Below, piece by piece: positions 1 to 7,647 of a DNA stretch of 7,813 bases. The stretch's first letter is position 1; each line of letters opens with the position of its first letter. The translations under genes and the position numbers were made by a program. This DNA is from Bacteroidota bacterium (GTDB lineage Bacteria > Bacteroidota > Rhodothermia > Rhodothermales > UBA10348). The notes under the pieces are model-generated. The model worked only from the letters and a program-made list of their open reading frames with translations. It did not search any database and was not told the DNA's origin. The DNA is taken from assembly GCA_022571135.1 (NCBI GenBank), contig JACZYK010000047.1, positions 4,516-12,328 of the forward strand, given 5' to 3'.

Positions 1-1022
1 ATGGTCAGCAGAACATCCCCCGTCTCGAGACCGCCTTCGTCGGCTGCCATGCCCGGGCGGACTTCCGACAGATACACACCGCTTATTTCCGGGAGCCCCA
101 GTTGCTCTGCCTGGTAGGCATCAATGGATCCGATCGAAACGCCCAAGTACCCCCTTTTGACCTCGCCGTACATGATGAGGTCTTTCACGACGCGTTCCAT
201 CAAATCGACCGGCACGGCGAAACCATATCCCTCATACGATCCCGTCTCTGTTGCGATTGCCGTCGCAATGCCCACGAGTTCTCCTTTCAGATTGACCAGC
301 GCACCACCGGAATTACCCGGATTGATCGCTGCATCTGTTTGAATGAAGCTCTCGATGCCGAATCGATTGTTGATAATGTTCACCTGCCGGCCGAGAGCGC
401 TCACGATACCGGCAGTCACGGTCGACGTGAGCCGGAATGGATTTCCAACCGCCAATACCCATTCTCCGACCTCGAGATCATCTCCGCTCGAGAACGAAAT
501 GGCCGGAAGCGCGTCTTCGTTGTCCAGTTTTAAAACGGCCAGGTCCGTGTTTTCGTCCGAGCCGACCACCCTGGCCTCGTACTGGCGTTTGTCGTCCAGC
601 GTGACAGCGATCTGCGTGGCGCCCTCGATGACGTGGTTGTTCGTTACTACGTAACCCTGCTCGCTGATAATAACGCCGCTCCCGACGCTCTGAGACGGGA
701 CGGACTCGTCGGCTCCACCGTTGAAACGATAGAACGGATTGCGGCGTATGGAGATCACCTCAATAAACACGACGGACGGCGTGACGCGCGAGGCCACATG
801 CTTGAACGCCTCGTTGAGAGAGAGCGCATTGAACAGCACGGGGGGCGCGTCGGTATCTGGTACGGGAATGGGCGATCGGCCGGTTGGACTCCCGAGTTCC
901 AAGCGTTCGACAGAGACAGGACGTTGGAAGGCGTCCATCCCCGAGTCGCGCGCGAGGAGTGTAATTAGGATGCCCGCCATCAACCCGATAAGGATAAGAC
1001 CGACGACCAGTACCGGACGCAT
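1..1022 (-). CDS. htrA: HtrA/Deg-family trypsin-like serine protease with PDZ domain, partial (C-terminus beyond left edge)
   Basis: This is a periplasmic, membrane-anchored serine protease/chaperone of the Do/Deg (HtrA) family, which degrades or refolds damaged envelope proteins. It reads leftwards off the window, with 340 codons visible. Residues 3-23 form one hydrophobic segment (VLVVGLILIGLMAGILITLL), which is an uncleaved anchor or signal peptide. The full catalytic triad is visible: His130 in TNNHVIEG, Asp160 in NTDLAVLK and Ser238 in INPGNSGGAL. A PDZ domain begins near residue 290 (RGYLGVSIG) and continues through SGVYLSEVRPGMAA to GDVLLT, where the window ends. The ATG at 1022 was chosen because GAGGA lies 8 nt upstream. 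An in-frame ATG at 1097 would add 25 mostly polar, basic residues before the anchor but has only a weak ribosome site. The gene follows the acyltransferase in the same direction after 148 bp. The family call is very secure. Whether one or two PDZ domains exist cannot be seen. Confidence 0.95.
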   Translation of the reverse strand, partial: MRPVLVVGLILIGLMAGILITLLARDSGMDAFQRPVSVERLELGSPTGRSPIPVPDTDAPPVLFNALSLNEAFKHVASRVTPSVVFIEVISIRRNPFYRFNGGADESVPSQSVGSGVIISEQGYVVTNNHVIEGATQIAVTLDDKRQYEARVVGSDENTDLAVLKLDNEDALPAISFSSGDDLEVGEWVLAVGNPFRLTSTVTAGIVSALGRQVNIINNRFGIESFIQTDAAINPGNSGGALVNLKGELVGIATAIATETGSYEGYGFAVPVDLMERVVKDLIMYGEVKRGYLGVSIGSIDAYQAEQLGLPEISGVYLSEVRPGMAADEGGLETGDVLLT

Positions 1023-1029
1023 CGATTGA

Positions 1030-1035
1030 TTCCTC
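1030..1035 (-). promoter_or_regulatory. Ribosome binding site deciding the HtrA start
   Basis: On the minus strand this reads GAGGAA, lying about 7-8 nt before the ATG at 1022. It favours that start over the in-frame ATG at 1097, whose upstream bases (GACCTAGAAATCA) offer only a poor match. The 1023-1170 gap holds no other gene. A 6-bp inverted repeat at 1125-1156 is present but has no T-tract, so no terminator is called between the acyltransferase and the protease, and read-through is possible. Confidence 0.6.
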
Positions 1036-1170
1036 GCCTTATGGGTAGCCTCCGTGCGTCCTCCGGCCCGGTCTCCGATCGTAAATCGTTTCGACATTGA
1101 TTTCTAGGTCTTGCTCTCGTTGGCCGGTCTGCGGACCCCCACGCCCGGAAAGACCGACTATGTGCGCCCT

Positions 1171-1965
1171 TTACAGCGTCGAACGCATCAGGGTTTCAAC
1201 CTGATCCTGAAGCGTCGAACGCATCAAGGATTCAACCTGATCCTGAGAAGCCATGGCTAATTCTTTTCTATCCATGCCCGCGGTCGGAATAAGATCGCCA
1301 ACCAGAATCTCCATATCGACTGATTTCAGCCCCAGTACTTGCCAGGCGTTCGAAATCATGCTGGTTCCTTCGGGCCAGGTGACGAGTTTACGGGTCTGCG
1401 GATTCGTATTGACGTCGTTGACTCTCCTCGCCCACATATAGAGAGGCAGCACAAATCCGTCTTCCATATTCGCGACGGCCGCGAAACCTCCTGTTTTGAA
1501 TGGCCGCAGCGTTACTCCGTCCGACGTCGTTCCCTCCGGAAAAACCAGCACATCGACACCGTCTCGCATACGTCTTTGGACTTTTTCGACGAAACCCGTG
1601 GTATTCATACGCCGCTCTCTGTCCACATAAATCAGCCCGACCGACTGTCCTACCCATCCGAATACCGGCCAGGCATCCATTTCCACCTTGGCTGCTAATG
1701 CGACCGGGAAGCAGGAGGCCAGAACCCATGGATCCAGGACCCCCAGGTGATTGATGACGACCAGACTTCCGGCGTTTTCCGGCAGATTTCCCCTTAGGCT
1801 GACTCGGACATTGATGGCCGAGCACATTCTCCCTCCTGCTACGCTCTGCATGCGAGCGATATAGCGCATGCGGTCCCGCTCGGACATTCTGCGCCCGCCC
1901 AGCGACATACGCGCCGCGTACCAGATCATTATCAGACCGAATCGGATGAGCCGAAAGACACGCAT
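1171..1965 (-). CDS. plsC: PlsC-family 1-acyl-sn-glycerol-3-phosphate acyltransferase
   Basis: This is a membrane-associated lysophospholipid acyltransferase (264 aa) of the PlsC/LPLAT family. The family transfers an acyl chain to the sn-2 position of lysophosphatidate at the cytoplasmic membrane. The hallmark blocks are in order: NHLGVLD at residues 72-78 (the HX4D catalytic motif, His73 and Asp78), LIYVDRERR at about 111-119 (block II) and VFPEGTTSDG at 141-150 (block III, glycerol-3-phosphate binding). The N-terminus is basic and hydrophobic (MRVFRLIRFGLIMIWYAA), as expected for a membrane-dipping segment. The start lies 10 bp after the amidohydrolase stop and has no good ribosome site, which suggests one mRNA and translational coupling. 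The last 24 residues are a 12-residue unit repeated twice (QDQVESLMRSTL, QDQVETLMRSTL), produced by a DNA tandem duplication. The acyl acceptor is not proven. Related enzymes acylate lyso-ornithine lipid or other lysolipids. Confidence 0.92.
   Translation of the reverse strand: MRVFRLIRFGLIMIWYAARMSLGGRRMSERDRMRYIARMQSVAGGRMCSAINVRVSLRGNLPENAGSLVVINHLGVLDPWVLASCFPVALAAKVEMDAWPVFGWVGQSVGLIYVDRERRMNTTGFVEKVQRRMRDGVDVLVFPEGTTSDGVTLRPFKTGGFAAVANMEDGFVLPLYMWARRVNDVNTNPQTRKLVTWPEGTSMISNAWQVLGLKSVDMEILVGDLIPTAGMDRKELAMASQDQVESLMRSTLQDQVETLMRSTL
1175..1246 (-). repeat. 36-bp tandem duplication at the 3' end of plsC
   Basis: Two head-to-tail 36-bp units, 1175-1210 and 1211-1246, match at 34 of 36 positions. 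They differ at unit positions 17 and 20. Because 36 is a multiple of three, the frame is kept and the protein gains one extra 12-residue copy directly before the TAA stop (1173-1171). One difference changes Ser to Thr and the other is a silent Leu codon change (TTG/CTG), so the copies have begun to diverge. Confidence 0.95.
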
Positions 1966-1975
1966 CGCTCGGGGA

Positions 1976-3700
1976 CTATCGCTCTAATAGGAGTTGATCT
2001 CGACCGCCCCGGTCGGCGCCCGCAACAAAGCGGTCACGACCTGCAATAACGGTCCTAAGCACGCGCACTCCCAGTATGGCCCCGGGATCGACCTCCAGAA
2101 GGTTTTCCGACAGCACGACGAAGTCGGCCAGCTTTCCGGCCTCGATCGACCCGACTCGGTCCTCCATGAATCCGGCGTATGCATTGGACGTCGTGTAGGC
2201 GCGCAGGGCTTCTTCGACAGAAATCTTCTCTTCTCTCACCCAGCCTTGCGGATTCGCGCCATCGATGGTCTGCCTCGTTACGGCGGCGTAGATGCCCTTG
2301 ATCGGGCTTATCGGAGCGACCGTCCAGTCGGAGCCGAACGTCAGCCTCACGCCCGCCTCCAGAAACGATCGGAAGGCGTATGTGGTTTTGATCCGCTCCG
2401 CCCCGATCCGCTTGGCGGCCCAGCGTCCATCGTCGATGGCGTGGTAGGGCTGCGCCGAAGCGATGACGCCCAGGTCACGGTATTTCGGGAACGCGCCGGG
2501 CGAGAGGTGCTGAGAGTGCTCGATGCGAGGCCGTCGGTCTCGGTCTCCGTTCGCCTGCTTGGCATCGCGAAAAACGCCGAGAAGCCAGTCGATGGCGCGG
2601 TCTCCTATCGCATGGATGCCGAGTTGCAGGCCCGCTGCGTCGGCGGCCAGGGCGTCCTCTCTGATCGACGTCGTATCGGCGACGATCAGACCACTCGTTT
2701 CGGGTTCGTCTTCGTATGGATCGTAGAACCAGGCAGTCGTCGAGCCGAGCGATCCATCAACATATCCTTTCAGAGCGCCCCATCTCAGCCACTCATCGCC
2801 CTTGCCGTTTTCCGATATGTAATCGGACAGCCTCTCCCAGGTCGACAGAGGCACGAACGAGTATACGCGAAGCCTCAGATCGCCTGTGGCATGAGCCGCA
2901 CGAAAAGCCTCCAGATCCATCCATCCACCGAAACTCCCCATGTCGTGAACCTGCGTTACGCCCTGGGATACGGCGTGCTCCATCGCGCGCTCGAGCGCCT
3001 CGGCCAGCTCTTCCGCGCTCGGTTCGGGCATCACCGCAAAGACCATCGACATGGCCTCGTCTTTCAAAATACCCGTCGGCTCACCCGTATCGGGGTCCCT
3101 CACGATCGTGCCTCCGTCCGGATCCGGGGTATCCCTTGTGACTCCCGCCATTTGGAGGGTTACTGAGTTGGCGAGCGCCATGTGCCCGTCCAGTCTCGAG
3201 ACGAAAACGGGGTTGTCACGCGTGGACGCGTCGATCCACGACTTTTCAGGAAGCCTTCCGCCCCAGGCTTCGTGGTCCCAATCTCCACCCGTGATCCAGA
3301 GTCCCGGCTGCGTTAGCGCGGTGAAGGCGAGAATCCGATTAGCAAACTCTTCGGGAGAATCCGCGTCTCGAAGATCCACGCTCGCCAGCTGAAATCCTCC
3401 CTGAAGAAAATGCGTGTGGTTATCGATAAAGCCCGGAACGACGAACGAGTTCTCCAGATCTACGATATCGGTCGCAGGCGTCGCAAGGGCCTCGATCTCG
3501 GCTGCTGCTCCCACCGCCAGGATTTCGTCTCCCCGGACGGCGATGGCCTCGGCGATCGGATTCGCCGGATCGCCAGTCCAGACGACTCCGTTGGTGAAAA
3601 TGCGATCGGGTTTTTCGTCCGTACAACCCGCGACGAGGAGCGTTATGAGCATGAAAATCGGAAGCTGAAATGCTAAACGATTGGAGATCTTTCGAATCAT
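1976..3700 (-). CDS. YtcJ-like exported amidohydrolase (amidohydrolase 3 family), predicted lipoprotein
   Basis: This is a metal-dependent hydrolase of the amidohydrolase superfamily, YtcJ/amidohydrolase-3 type (574 aa from this start). Residues 1-26 form a lipoprotein signal peptide: a basic start (MIRKISNR), a hydrophobic core, then lipobox LVAGC with Cys26. The mature protein should therefore be lipid-anchored in the envelope. Landmarks counted from this start: metal-binding HTH at His95/His97 (PGFIDNHTHF), LKGYVDGSLGSTTAWFYDP at about 310-328, HAIGDRA with His363, RIEHSQHL with His395, and FGSDWTVAP with Asp458, the usual last metal/catalytic Asp. The C-terminal GSIEAGKLADFVVL is the standard return to the composite beta-sandwich. 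The start was set at ATG 3700 because GAGGAAG lies 7 nt upstream and the lipoprotein signal begins there. The frame stays open to 3856, but those 52 extra residues look non-coding and overlap the divergent promoter region. The substrate is unknown, as in most YtcJ relatives (amides, N-formyl or ureido compounds are possible). Confidence 0.93.
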   Translation of the reverse strand: MIRKISNRLAFQLPIFMLITLLVAGCTDEKPDRIFTNGVVWTGDPANPIAEAIAVRGDEILAVGAAAEIEALATPATDIVDLENSFVVPGFIDNHTHFLQGGFQLASVDLRDADSPEEFANRILAFTALTQPGLWITGGDWDHEAWGGRLPEKSWIDASTRDNPVFVSRLDGHMALANSVTLQMAGVTRDTPDPDGGTIVRDPDTGEPTGILKDEAMSMVFAVMPEPSAEELAEALERAMEHAVSQGVTQVHDMGSFGGWMDLEAFRAAHATGDLRLRVYSFVPLSTWERLSDYISENGKGDEWLRWGALKGYVDGSLGSTTAWFYDPYEDEPETSGLIVADTTSIREDALAADAAGLQLGIHAIGDRAIDWLLGVFRDAKQANGDRDRRPRIEHSQHLSPGAFPKYRDLGVIASAQPYHAIDDGRWAAKRIGAERIKTTYAFRSFLEAGVRLTFGSDWTVAPISPIKGIYAAVTRQTIDGANPQGWVREEKISVEEALRAYTTSNAYAGFMEDRVGSIEAGKLADFVVLSENLLEVDPGAILGVRVLRTVIAGRDRFVAGADRGGRDQLLLER

Positions 3701-3873
3701 CTTTTGTCTTCCTCGAAGGACATAAATACCCGCGACTCCGCCCGGGGCGCGAACTCCCATGTTAGTGACGGTAACGATCCTACGCGCGCTGGCCACACAC
3801 AATCTAGTGCATTCTGAAGATGACGGTGGTATTATCGCTCCGCACAGTTCATCCAATCCTGCGAACGCGCGGT
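3701..3873. promoter_or_regulatory. Divergent promoter region between the amidohydrolase and the Wzi-like gene
   Basis: This 173-bp gap separates two genes transcribed away from each other, so both promoters should lie here. On the plus strand TATTAT at 3830-3835 is a plausible -10 box, placing transcription about 30 nt before the ATG at 3874. No convincing -35 is seen 17 bp upstream. On the minus strand TTGGAT (about 3851-3856) followed at roughly 16 bp by TAATAC is a weak candidate for the leftward operon. GAGGAAG at 3708-3714 (minus strand) is the amidohydrolase ribosome site. The existence of promoters here is inferred from gene orientation, and the individual boxes are tentative. Confidence 0.4.
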
Positions 3874-5559
3874 ATGATTCCGATTCCTGTCTTGCTCCGG
3901 CCTGTGCGGCGAACGTTTCTGAGGGTCCTTCGAATCGTTCTTCCTCTCCTACTCGTGGGCAGTTCGGACTCTCTCGCCCAGTCGGATGGGATCCTGCAGA
4001 TCAATGACCCGATCCACGAGTTTCTGATCCGACAGCAGACCGAGGGCCTGCTTCCATGGGCGCACCTCACGCATCTCCCCATCTCGGCCTATGAAGCGCG
4101 CGGTTATCTGGATTCGCTCGAGAGCGCTCGCTCGGAACTCTCTGAGCTGGATCGCAGATTATTGGATCAGTATCGAGGTGTTCGAGACTATCCAGGGGCG
4201 GCCTGGGGTCGCGAAAGAGGCTACGGAGCGTTTTTCAATGGGCGGGACCTCATTTCTAAAAGCGAAGACGATTATGCCGTCCAGATCAATCCACTGGTCA
4301 ATCTCTCTTATGGACGCGCCCGCAGAAGCGACGTGGATGACCACTATGTCTGGAGAAATTCCAGAGGAGCGCGGATTTCTGGGCACTTGGGACCGAATGT
4401 GTTTTACGAGGGACGTTTTACCGAAAATCAGGAGAAAGTGAGCCGAGCAACTTTTGACGCGCATTCGTCTCCGCGTCGCGGCTTCACCATTTCGACAGAC
4501 GAAGGTGCCTATGACTGGATGGAAGCCGTCGGGATGGTCGGGTTTAAGAGCCGGTTTATTGAGCTCCGTTTCGGGAGAGACACGAATCGATGGGGCAGCG
4601 GGATCGGAAGCACGATTCTGTCCAACTACGCCTCGGCCTATGATCAGTTTCAGATCAGAACGACGTTCTGGAGACTTCAGTACGTATCGACACTTGCGGG
4701 ATTCGCAGGGCCTCGTTCCTCGGATGGAGAGCGCATTCGCTTACGTAAATATGCGAGTCTCCACCGGCTATCCGTTCACCTTCCCGGCCGACTGGAGTTC
4801 AGTCTTTTCGAGTCGGTCGTGTTCGCCACCGATTCGCTCGGGCAGCGAAAAGGATTCGACATGTCTTACGCCAATCCGATCATTTTCCTCCGCGCCGTCG
4901 AGCGCGATCGAGGGAGTCCGGACAACGCGTTGGTCGGAAGTGGACTGGCCTGGTATCCGCTTGAGGGATTGAAAGTGTACGGGCAATTCCTCCTCGACGA
5001 GTACAAATCTGCGAATGTCGGGAAGAAGTGGTGGGCGAATAAGTGGGCCTGGATGCTCGGATCACACATTTCGAGGACGGGAATTGACGGGTTATCTGTC
5101 CGTGCTGAACTTTCCAGGCTGCGCCCGTTCATTTACTCGCACGATGTGGAAATGGAAGCCTATGTGCACCATGGAGACTTGCTCGGCCATCCCGCAGGAC
5201 CGAACGCGTGGGATGCACTCGCATTCATCGACTACCGGATTTCGGCCAGACTTGCGGCAACTGCAGCGATCTCGTATACCGTCCGGGGCCGAAATGATGA
5301 AACCACCAACTACGGCAGTGATCCGAGAGTATCGTATAACACGAGATCAGGCGAATTCGGTCATTCTATGTTACAGGGGATCCGGCAGGAAGAAATCCTG
5401 ATCGATGCGTTCGTGGGTTATGAACTCCTTCCGTCTCTTTATCTGGATGGAGTCCTGAGATACCACTCTATAGATGATGACGTTAACGGGCTGGATCGAT
5501 CCGTGTCGGTTTCACTCGGAATGCGATGGGGAGTGCCGTTCGCATTCACCCGGTATTAG
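3874..5559 (+). CDS. Capsule assembly Wzi family outer-membrane beta-barrel protein
   Basis: This is a secreted outer-membrane barrel of the Wzi family (561 aa from this start). Characterised members bind capsular polysaccharide at the cell surface and help anchor the capsule. A signal peptide is clear: basic residues (RPVRRTFLRVLR), a hydrophobic core (IVLPLLLVGSS) and a cleavage-like SLAQS at about residues 33-37. Family-like features follow: the N-terminal helical segment (INDPIHEFLIRQQTEGLLPW), ELRFGRDTNRWGSGIGSTIL at about 230-249, NPIIFLRAVERDRGSPDNA, RPFIYSHD at 417-424 and LGHPAGPN at 437-444. Long amphipathic strands with aromatic ends continue to a C-terminal Tyr, as in barrels inserted by the Bam machinery. 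The start is uncertain: ATG 3874 gives the most typical signal peptide, but no strong ribosome site precedes it. ATG 3820 (18 residues longer) and GTG 3904 are alternatives. No other capsule gene is in the window, so the polysaccharide partner is unknown. Confidence 0.8.
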   Translation: MIPIPVLLRPVRRTFLRVLRIVLPLLLVGSSDSLAQSDGILQINDPIHEFLIRQQTEGLLPWAHLTHLPISAYEARGYLDSLESARSELSELDRRLLDQYRGVRDYPGAAWGRERGYGAFFNGRDLISKSEDDYAVQINPLVNLSYGRARRSDVDDHYVWRNSRGARISGHLGPNVFYEGRFTENQEKVSRATFDAHSSPRRGFTISTDEGAYDWMEAVGMVGFKSRFIELRFGRDTNRWGSGIGSTILSNYASAYDQFQIRTTFWRLQYVSTLAGFAGPRSSDGERIRLRKYASLHRLSVHLPGRLEFSLFESVVFATDSLGQRKGFDMSYANPIIFLRAVERDRGSPDNALVGSGLAWYPLEGLKVYGQFLLDEYKSANVGKKWWANKWAWMLGSHISRTGIDGLSVRAELSRLRPFIYSHDVEMEAYVHHGDLLGHPAGPNAWDALAFIDYRISARLAATAAISYTVRGRNDETTNYGSDPRVSYNTRSGEFGHSMLQGIRQEEILIDAFVGYELLPSLYLDGVLRYHSIDDDVNGLDRSVSVSLGMRWGVPFAFTRY

Positions 5560-5610
5560 GTGTCATTCCTATTCGGCGCTGATGCCCCAGCCGGACCAGC
5601 TGCCAATTTT

Positions 5611-7647
5611 TCAGAGAGACGCCATTTTCTGTCCGATCATCCCGATCCTGATAGGATCTCCCCCCGGAGGATCTACGCGAGGAAGTGTGACGGTGAACGT
5701 GCTTCCCTCTCCCTTCTTGCTGTCAACCGAGATCTTCCCGTTCATCAGCTTGACCAGGCGCGTGGTGATGGCCAAACCAAGGCCGGAGCCTTCATAGATT
5801 CTCGATGGTCCGTCAGACTCCTGTACAAATTCTTCGAATAGCTGCGGCAGAAATTCTTCGTCAATTCCGATTCCAGTATCACGAACTCGTACGTTCAAAA
5901 ACTCACCGTCAGGCTCTATGTAGATTCGCACAGATCCTTCTTCTGTGAACTTCAGCGCGTTGCCCACTAAAATCTGGATCACGCGGCTGAAACCCTCAAC
6001 ATCGATGGATACAAAGAGAGACGATTCCGGCTTCTCCACAGACAGTTCGAGACCTTTACGCCGCGCTGATTCCAGGAATCCTGCTACGCCGTCATTACAC
6101 TGATAATAGACGTCGCGGATCTCAAGAGTGATGTCCATCATGCCCGCTCGGAGTTTGGCCAGGTCGATCAGCGAATTGAGCGTTTCCATCAATCGGCTAC
6201 CTGCGTCCTCGATTATGTCGAGAAATTCCCGGTAGTCAGCGTCTTCCGGTATCTCATCCTTTAGGATTGACGTAAATCCAAGTATGGCCGTAAGCGGCGT
6301 TCTCAGTTCGTGCGAAGTCGTTGCGAGAAACTCGTCCTTCATCTTATTGGCCTTAAGAAGGTTTTCGTTGGCCTCCTGCAGTTTCTTGCTGACCGTTCTT
6401 TCACGCTCCAGCTCTTCCGCCTGCTCGGCCGCCAACTTATGCGCGCGGACCATCACCCAGTATTTCCTGACCGAGAAGACGAGTAGTGTCACAGTCGAAA
6501 CATATATCAGATAGGCCCACCATGCACGATACCAGGGAGGAAGGATCACGAAGGAGTATGCAGCTTCCTTACTGATGCGCCCCGAGGCATCGCGTGCCCT
6601 CACCCGGAACGTATAGAATCCCTCGCTGAGGCCGTTAACGGGGTACTGAGTTTCGCTGCTCCAGCGCGACCAGTTGTCTGTTTTTCCATCCAGTCTGGTC
6701 TGAAAGCGCACCGCTTCCGGATAAATAAAGGTCGTAGCAGCAACGTTAAACGTTAGGTCCCTGTTTTCGAACGGAAACTCAAGAATAGATGACTCCGGTT
6801 GTTCGAGAACGATACCTCCATTGGGGCCCCTGAACGATCCGTTGAAGATTGGGTGGCCATCAGAGTTTTGTGTGACCCTGCTGATAACGGAGTAGTAGAC
6901 GAATTCACTCGAGTTGTCTCGTGAGGGGTCATATCTGATCAGTTCATCTCCATCGTTGAACCAAACAATATCATCTTCTTCGACGAGAATGGTCGAAGTA
7001 CTTGTTTTTTTGAATTTTAGAGCCTCCGGCACCTCGTGCGCGTAATGACCCTTCCCCTGGGGCAACGCCTTGACGACGCTGTCCGGGAAAACCATCCAGA
7101 CATTCCCATGGTGATCTTCAGTCAGGGTGAGGAGGCTGTCTGCTCCAGCCTTATCGAAAGGCCAGAGCTGTCTGTCCAACTCAAAGCGATTCTCGTCCTC
7201 AATGAAACGATAAGGCCCGATTTCTGAATAGAAAAGAGGCTCCTCTCCCACCGTAGTGACCGTAATGTTAGACGACGGCAGACCATCAGCAGGGGAATAA
7301 GAAGTGGTCTCAGGATTGTATTCGTCTGAATTAAACCTTACCCAAATGGCTCCTTGGTGACGTGTACCCAACCAGAACTCATCGGGTGAAATGCTAATCA
7401 CAGATCTAACTTCTTCATTGATTCCGGCAATGGTTTCTAAAGTGCATAATTCACCGGTATTAATGACCTTCTTTAATCCAACCTTAGTTCCGGCGAGTAC
7501 TCTATCAGAATTGTTCTCAGAGTATACCGTAAAGGTTGGGAGATCATCACAAGTTTGGACAATTGAGCCATCGTGATCGAGATACGTCAATGTTTGTTCT
7601 GAGGCGACGATGAGTCCAGTTGTCCTCCCAGCGACGAACCATGGCAA
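5611..7647 (-). CDS. Sensor histidine kinase with periplasmic propeller/Y_Y_Y sensor, probably truncated at its N-terminus
   Basis: This is a membrane sensor kinase. Residues 1-290 (counting from the TTG at 7647) contain irregular propeller-like units such as EFWLGTRHQGAIWVRF, GNVWMVFPDSVVKAL and IVWFNDGDELIRYD. Residues about 295-370 form a Y_Y_Y domain (RFQTRLDGKTDNWSRWS, GFYTFRVRARDASG). One membrane helix spans about 375-393, followed by a charged coiled-coil linker (404-435). HisKA carries the H-box SHELRTPL with phospho-acceptor His446. HATPase_c shows the N-box (Asn563 in GNALKFT), G1 DTGIGI (590-595), the F-box FEEFVQ and G2 GSGLGLA (620-626). There is no receiver domain, so the partner regulator must lie elsewhere. 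Full-length relatives usually have a much longer propeller. Here the frame has no ATG, only TTG 7647, and is open upstream only to a stop at 7717-7719. The first codons overlap a different coding frame. The 5' end of the kinase is therefore probably missing, and the true boundary is near 7625-7645. Confidence 0.85.
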   Translation of the reverse strand: MPWFVAGRTTGLIVASEQTLTYLDHDGSIVQTCDDLPTFTVYSENNSDRVLAGTKVGLKKVINTGELCTLETIAGINEEVRSVISISPDEFWLGTRHQGAIWVRFNSDEYNPETTSYSPADGLPSSNITVTTVGEEPLFYSEIGPYRFIEDENRFELDRQLWPFDKAGADSLLTLTEDHHGNVWMVFPDSVVKALPQGKGHYAHEVPEALKFKKTSTSTILVEEDDIVWFNDGDELIRYDPSRDNSSEFVYYSVISRVTQNSDGHPIFNGSFRGPNGGIVLEQPESSILEFPFENRDLTFNVAATTFIYPEAVRFQTRLDGKTDNWSRWSSETQYPVNGLSEGFYTFRVRARDASGRISKEAAYSFVILPPWYRAWWAYLIYVSTVTLLVFSVRKYWVMVRAHKLAAEQAEELERERTVSKKLQEANENLLKANKMKDEFLATTSHELRTPLTAILGFTSILKDEIPEDADYREFLDIIEDAGSRLMETLNSLIDLAKLRAGMMDITLEIRDVYYQCNDGVAGFLESARRKGLELSVEKPESSLFVSIDVEGFSRVIQILVGNALKFTEEGSVRIYIEPDGEFLNVRVRDTGIGIDEEFLPQLFEEFVQESDGPSRIYEGSGLGLAITTRLVKLMNGKISVDSKKGEGSTFTVTLPRVDPPGGDPIRIGMIGQKMASL

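Noticed and set aside
102..1029. Several plus-strand open frames opposite the protease gene
   Set aside because: The minus strand encodes an intact catalytic triad and PDZ start throughout this interval. The plus-strand frames are low-information shadows.
1125..1156. Inverted repeat CGGTCT...AGACCG between plsC and htrA as a terminator
   Set aside because: The arms are only 6 bp with a 20-nt loop and no T-run follows on the minus strand.
1994..3166. Long open frame on the plus strand (390 codons) opposite the amidohydrolase
   Set aside because: It is fully antisense to a gene with clear family motifs, its translation is rich in Arg/Gly/Pro without recognisable domains, and it has no ribosome site. 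It is a mirror of biased codon use.
3766..3827. TGACGGT occurring twice (3766-3772 and 3821-3827) in the divergent promoter region as an operator pair
   Set aside because: A 7-bp direct repeat 55 bp apart is easily due to chance, has no dyad symmetry, and does not sit consistently relative to a -10/-35 pair.
3701..3856. 52-residue N-terminal extension of the amidohydrolase starting at 3856
   Set aside because: A strong ribosome site and a lipoprotein signal peptide both begin at 3700. The extension would bury the signal peptide inside the protein and overlap the divergent gene's promoter region.
5560..5612. Possible terminator between the convergent Wzi-like and kinase genes
   Set aside because: CAGC/GCTG gives only a 4-bp stem before TTTTT (with CCAA between). 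It is too weak to call, although a termination signal would be expected here.
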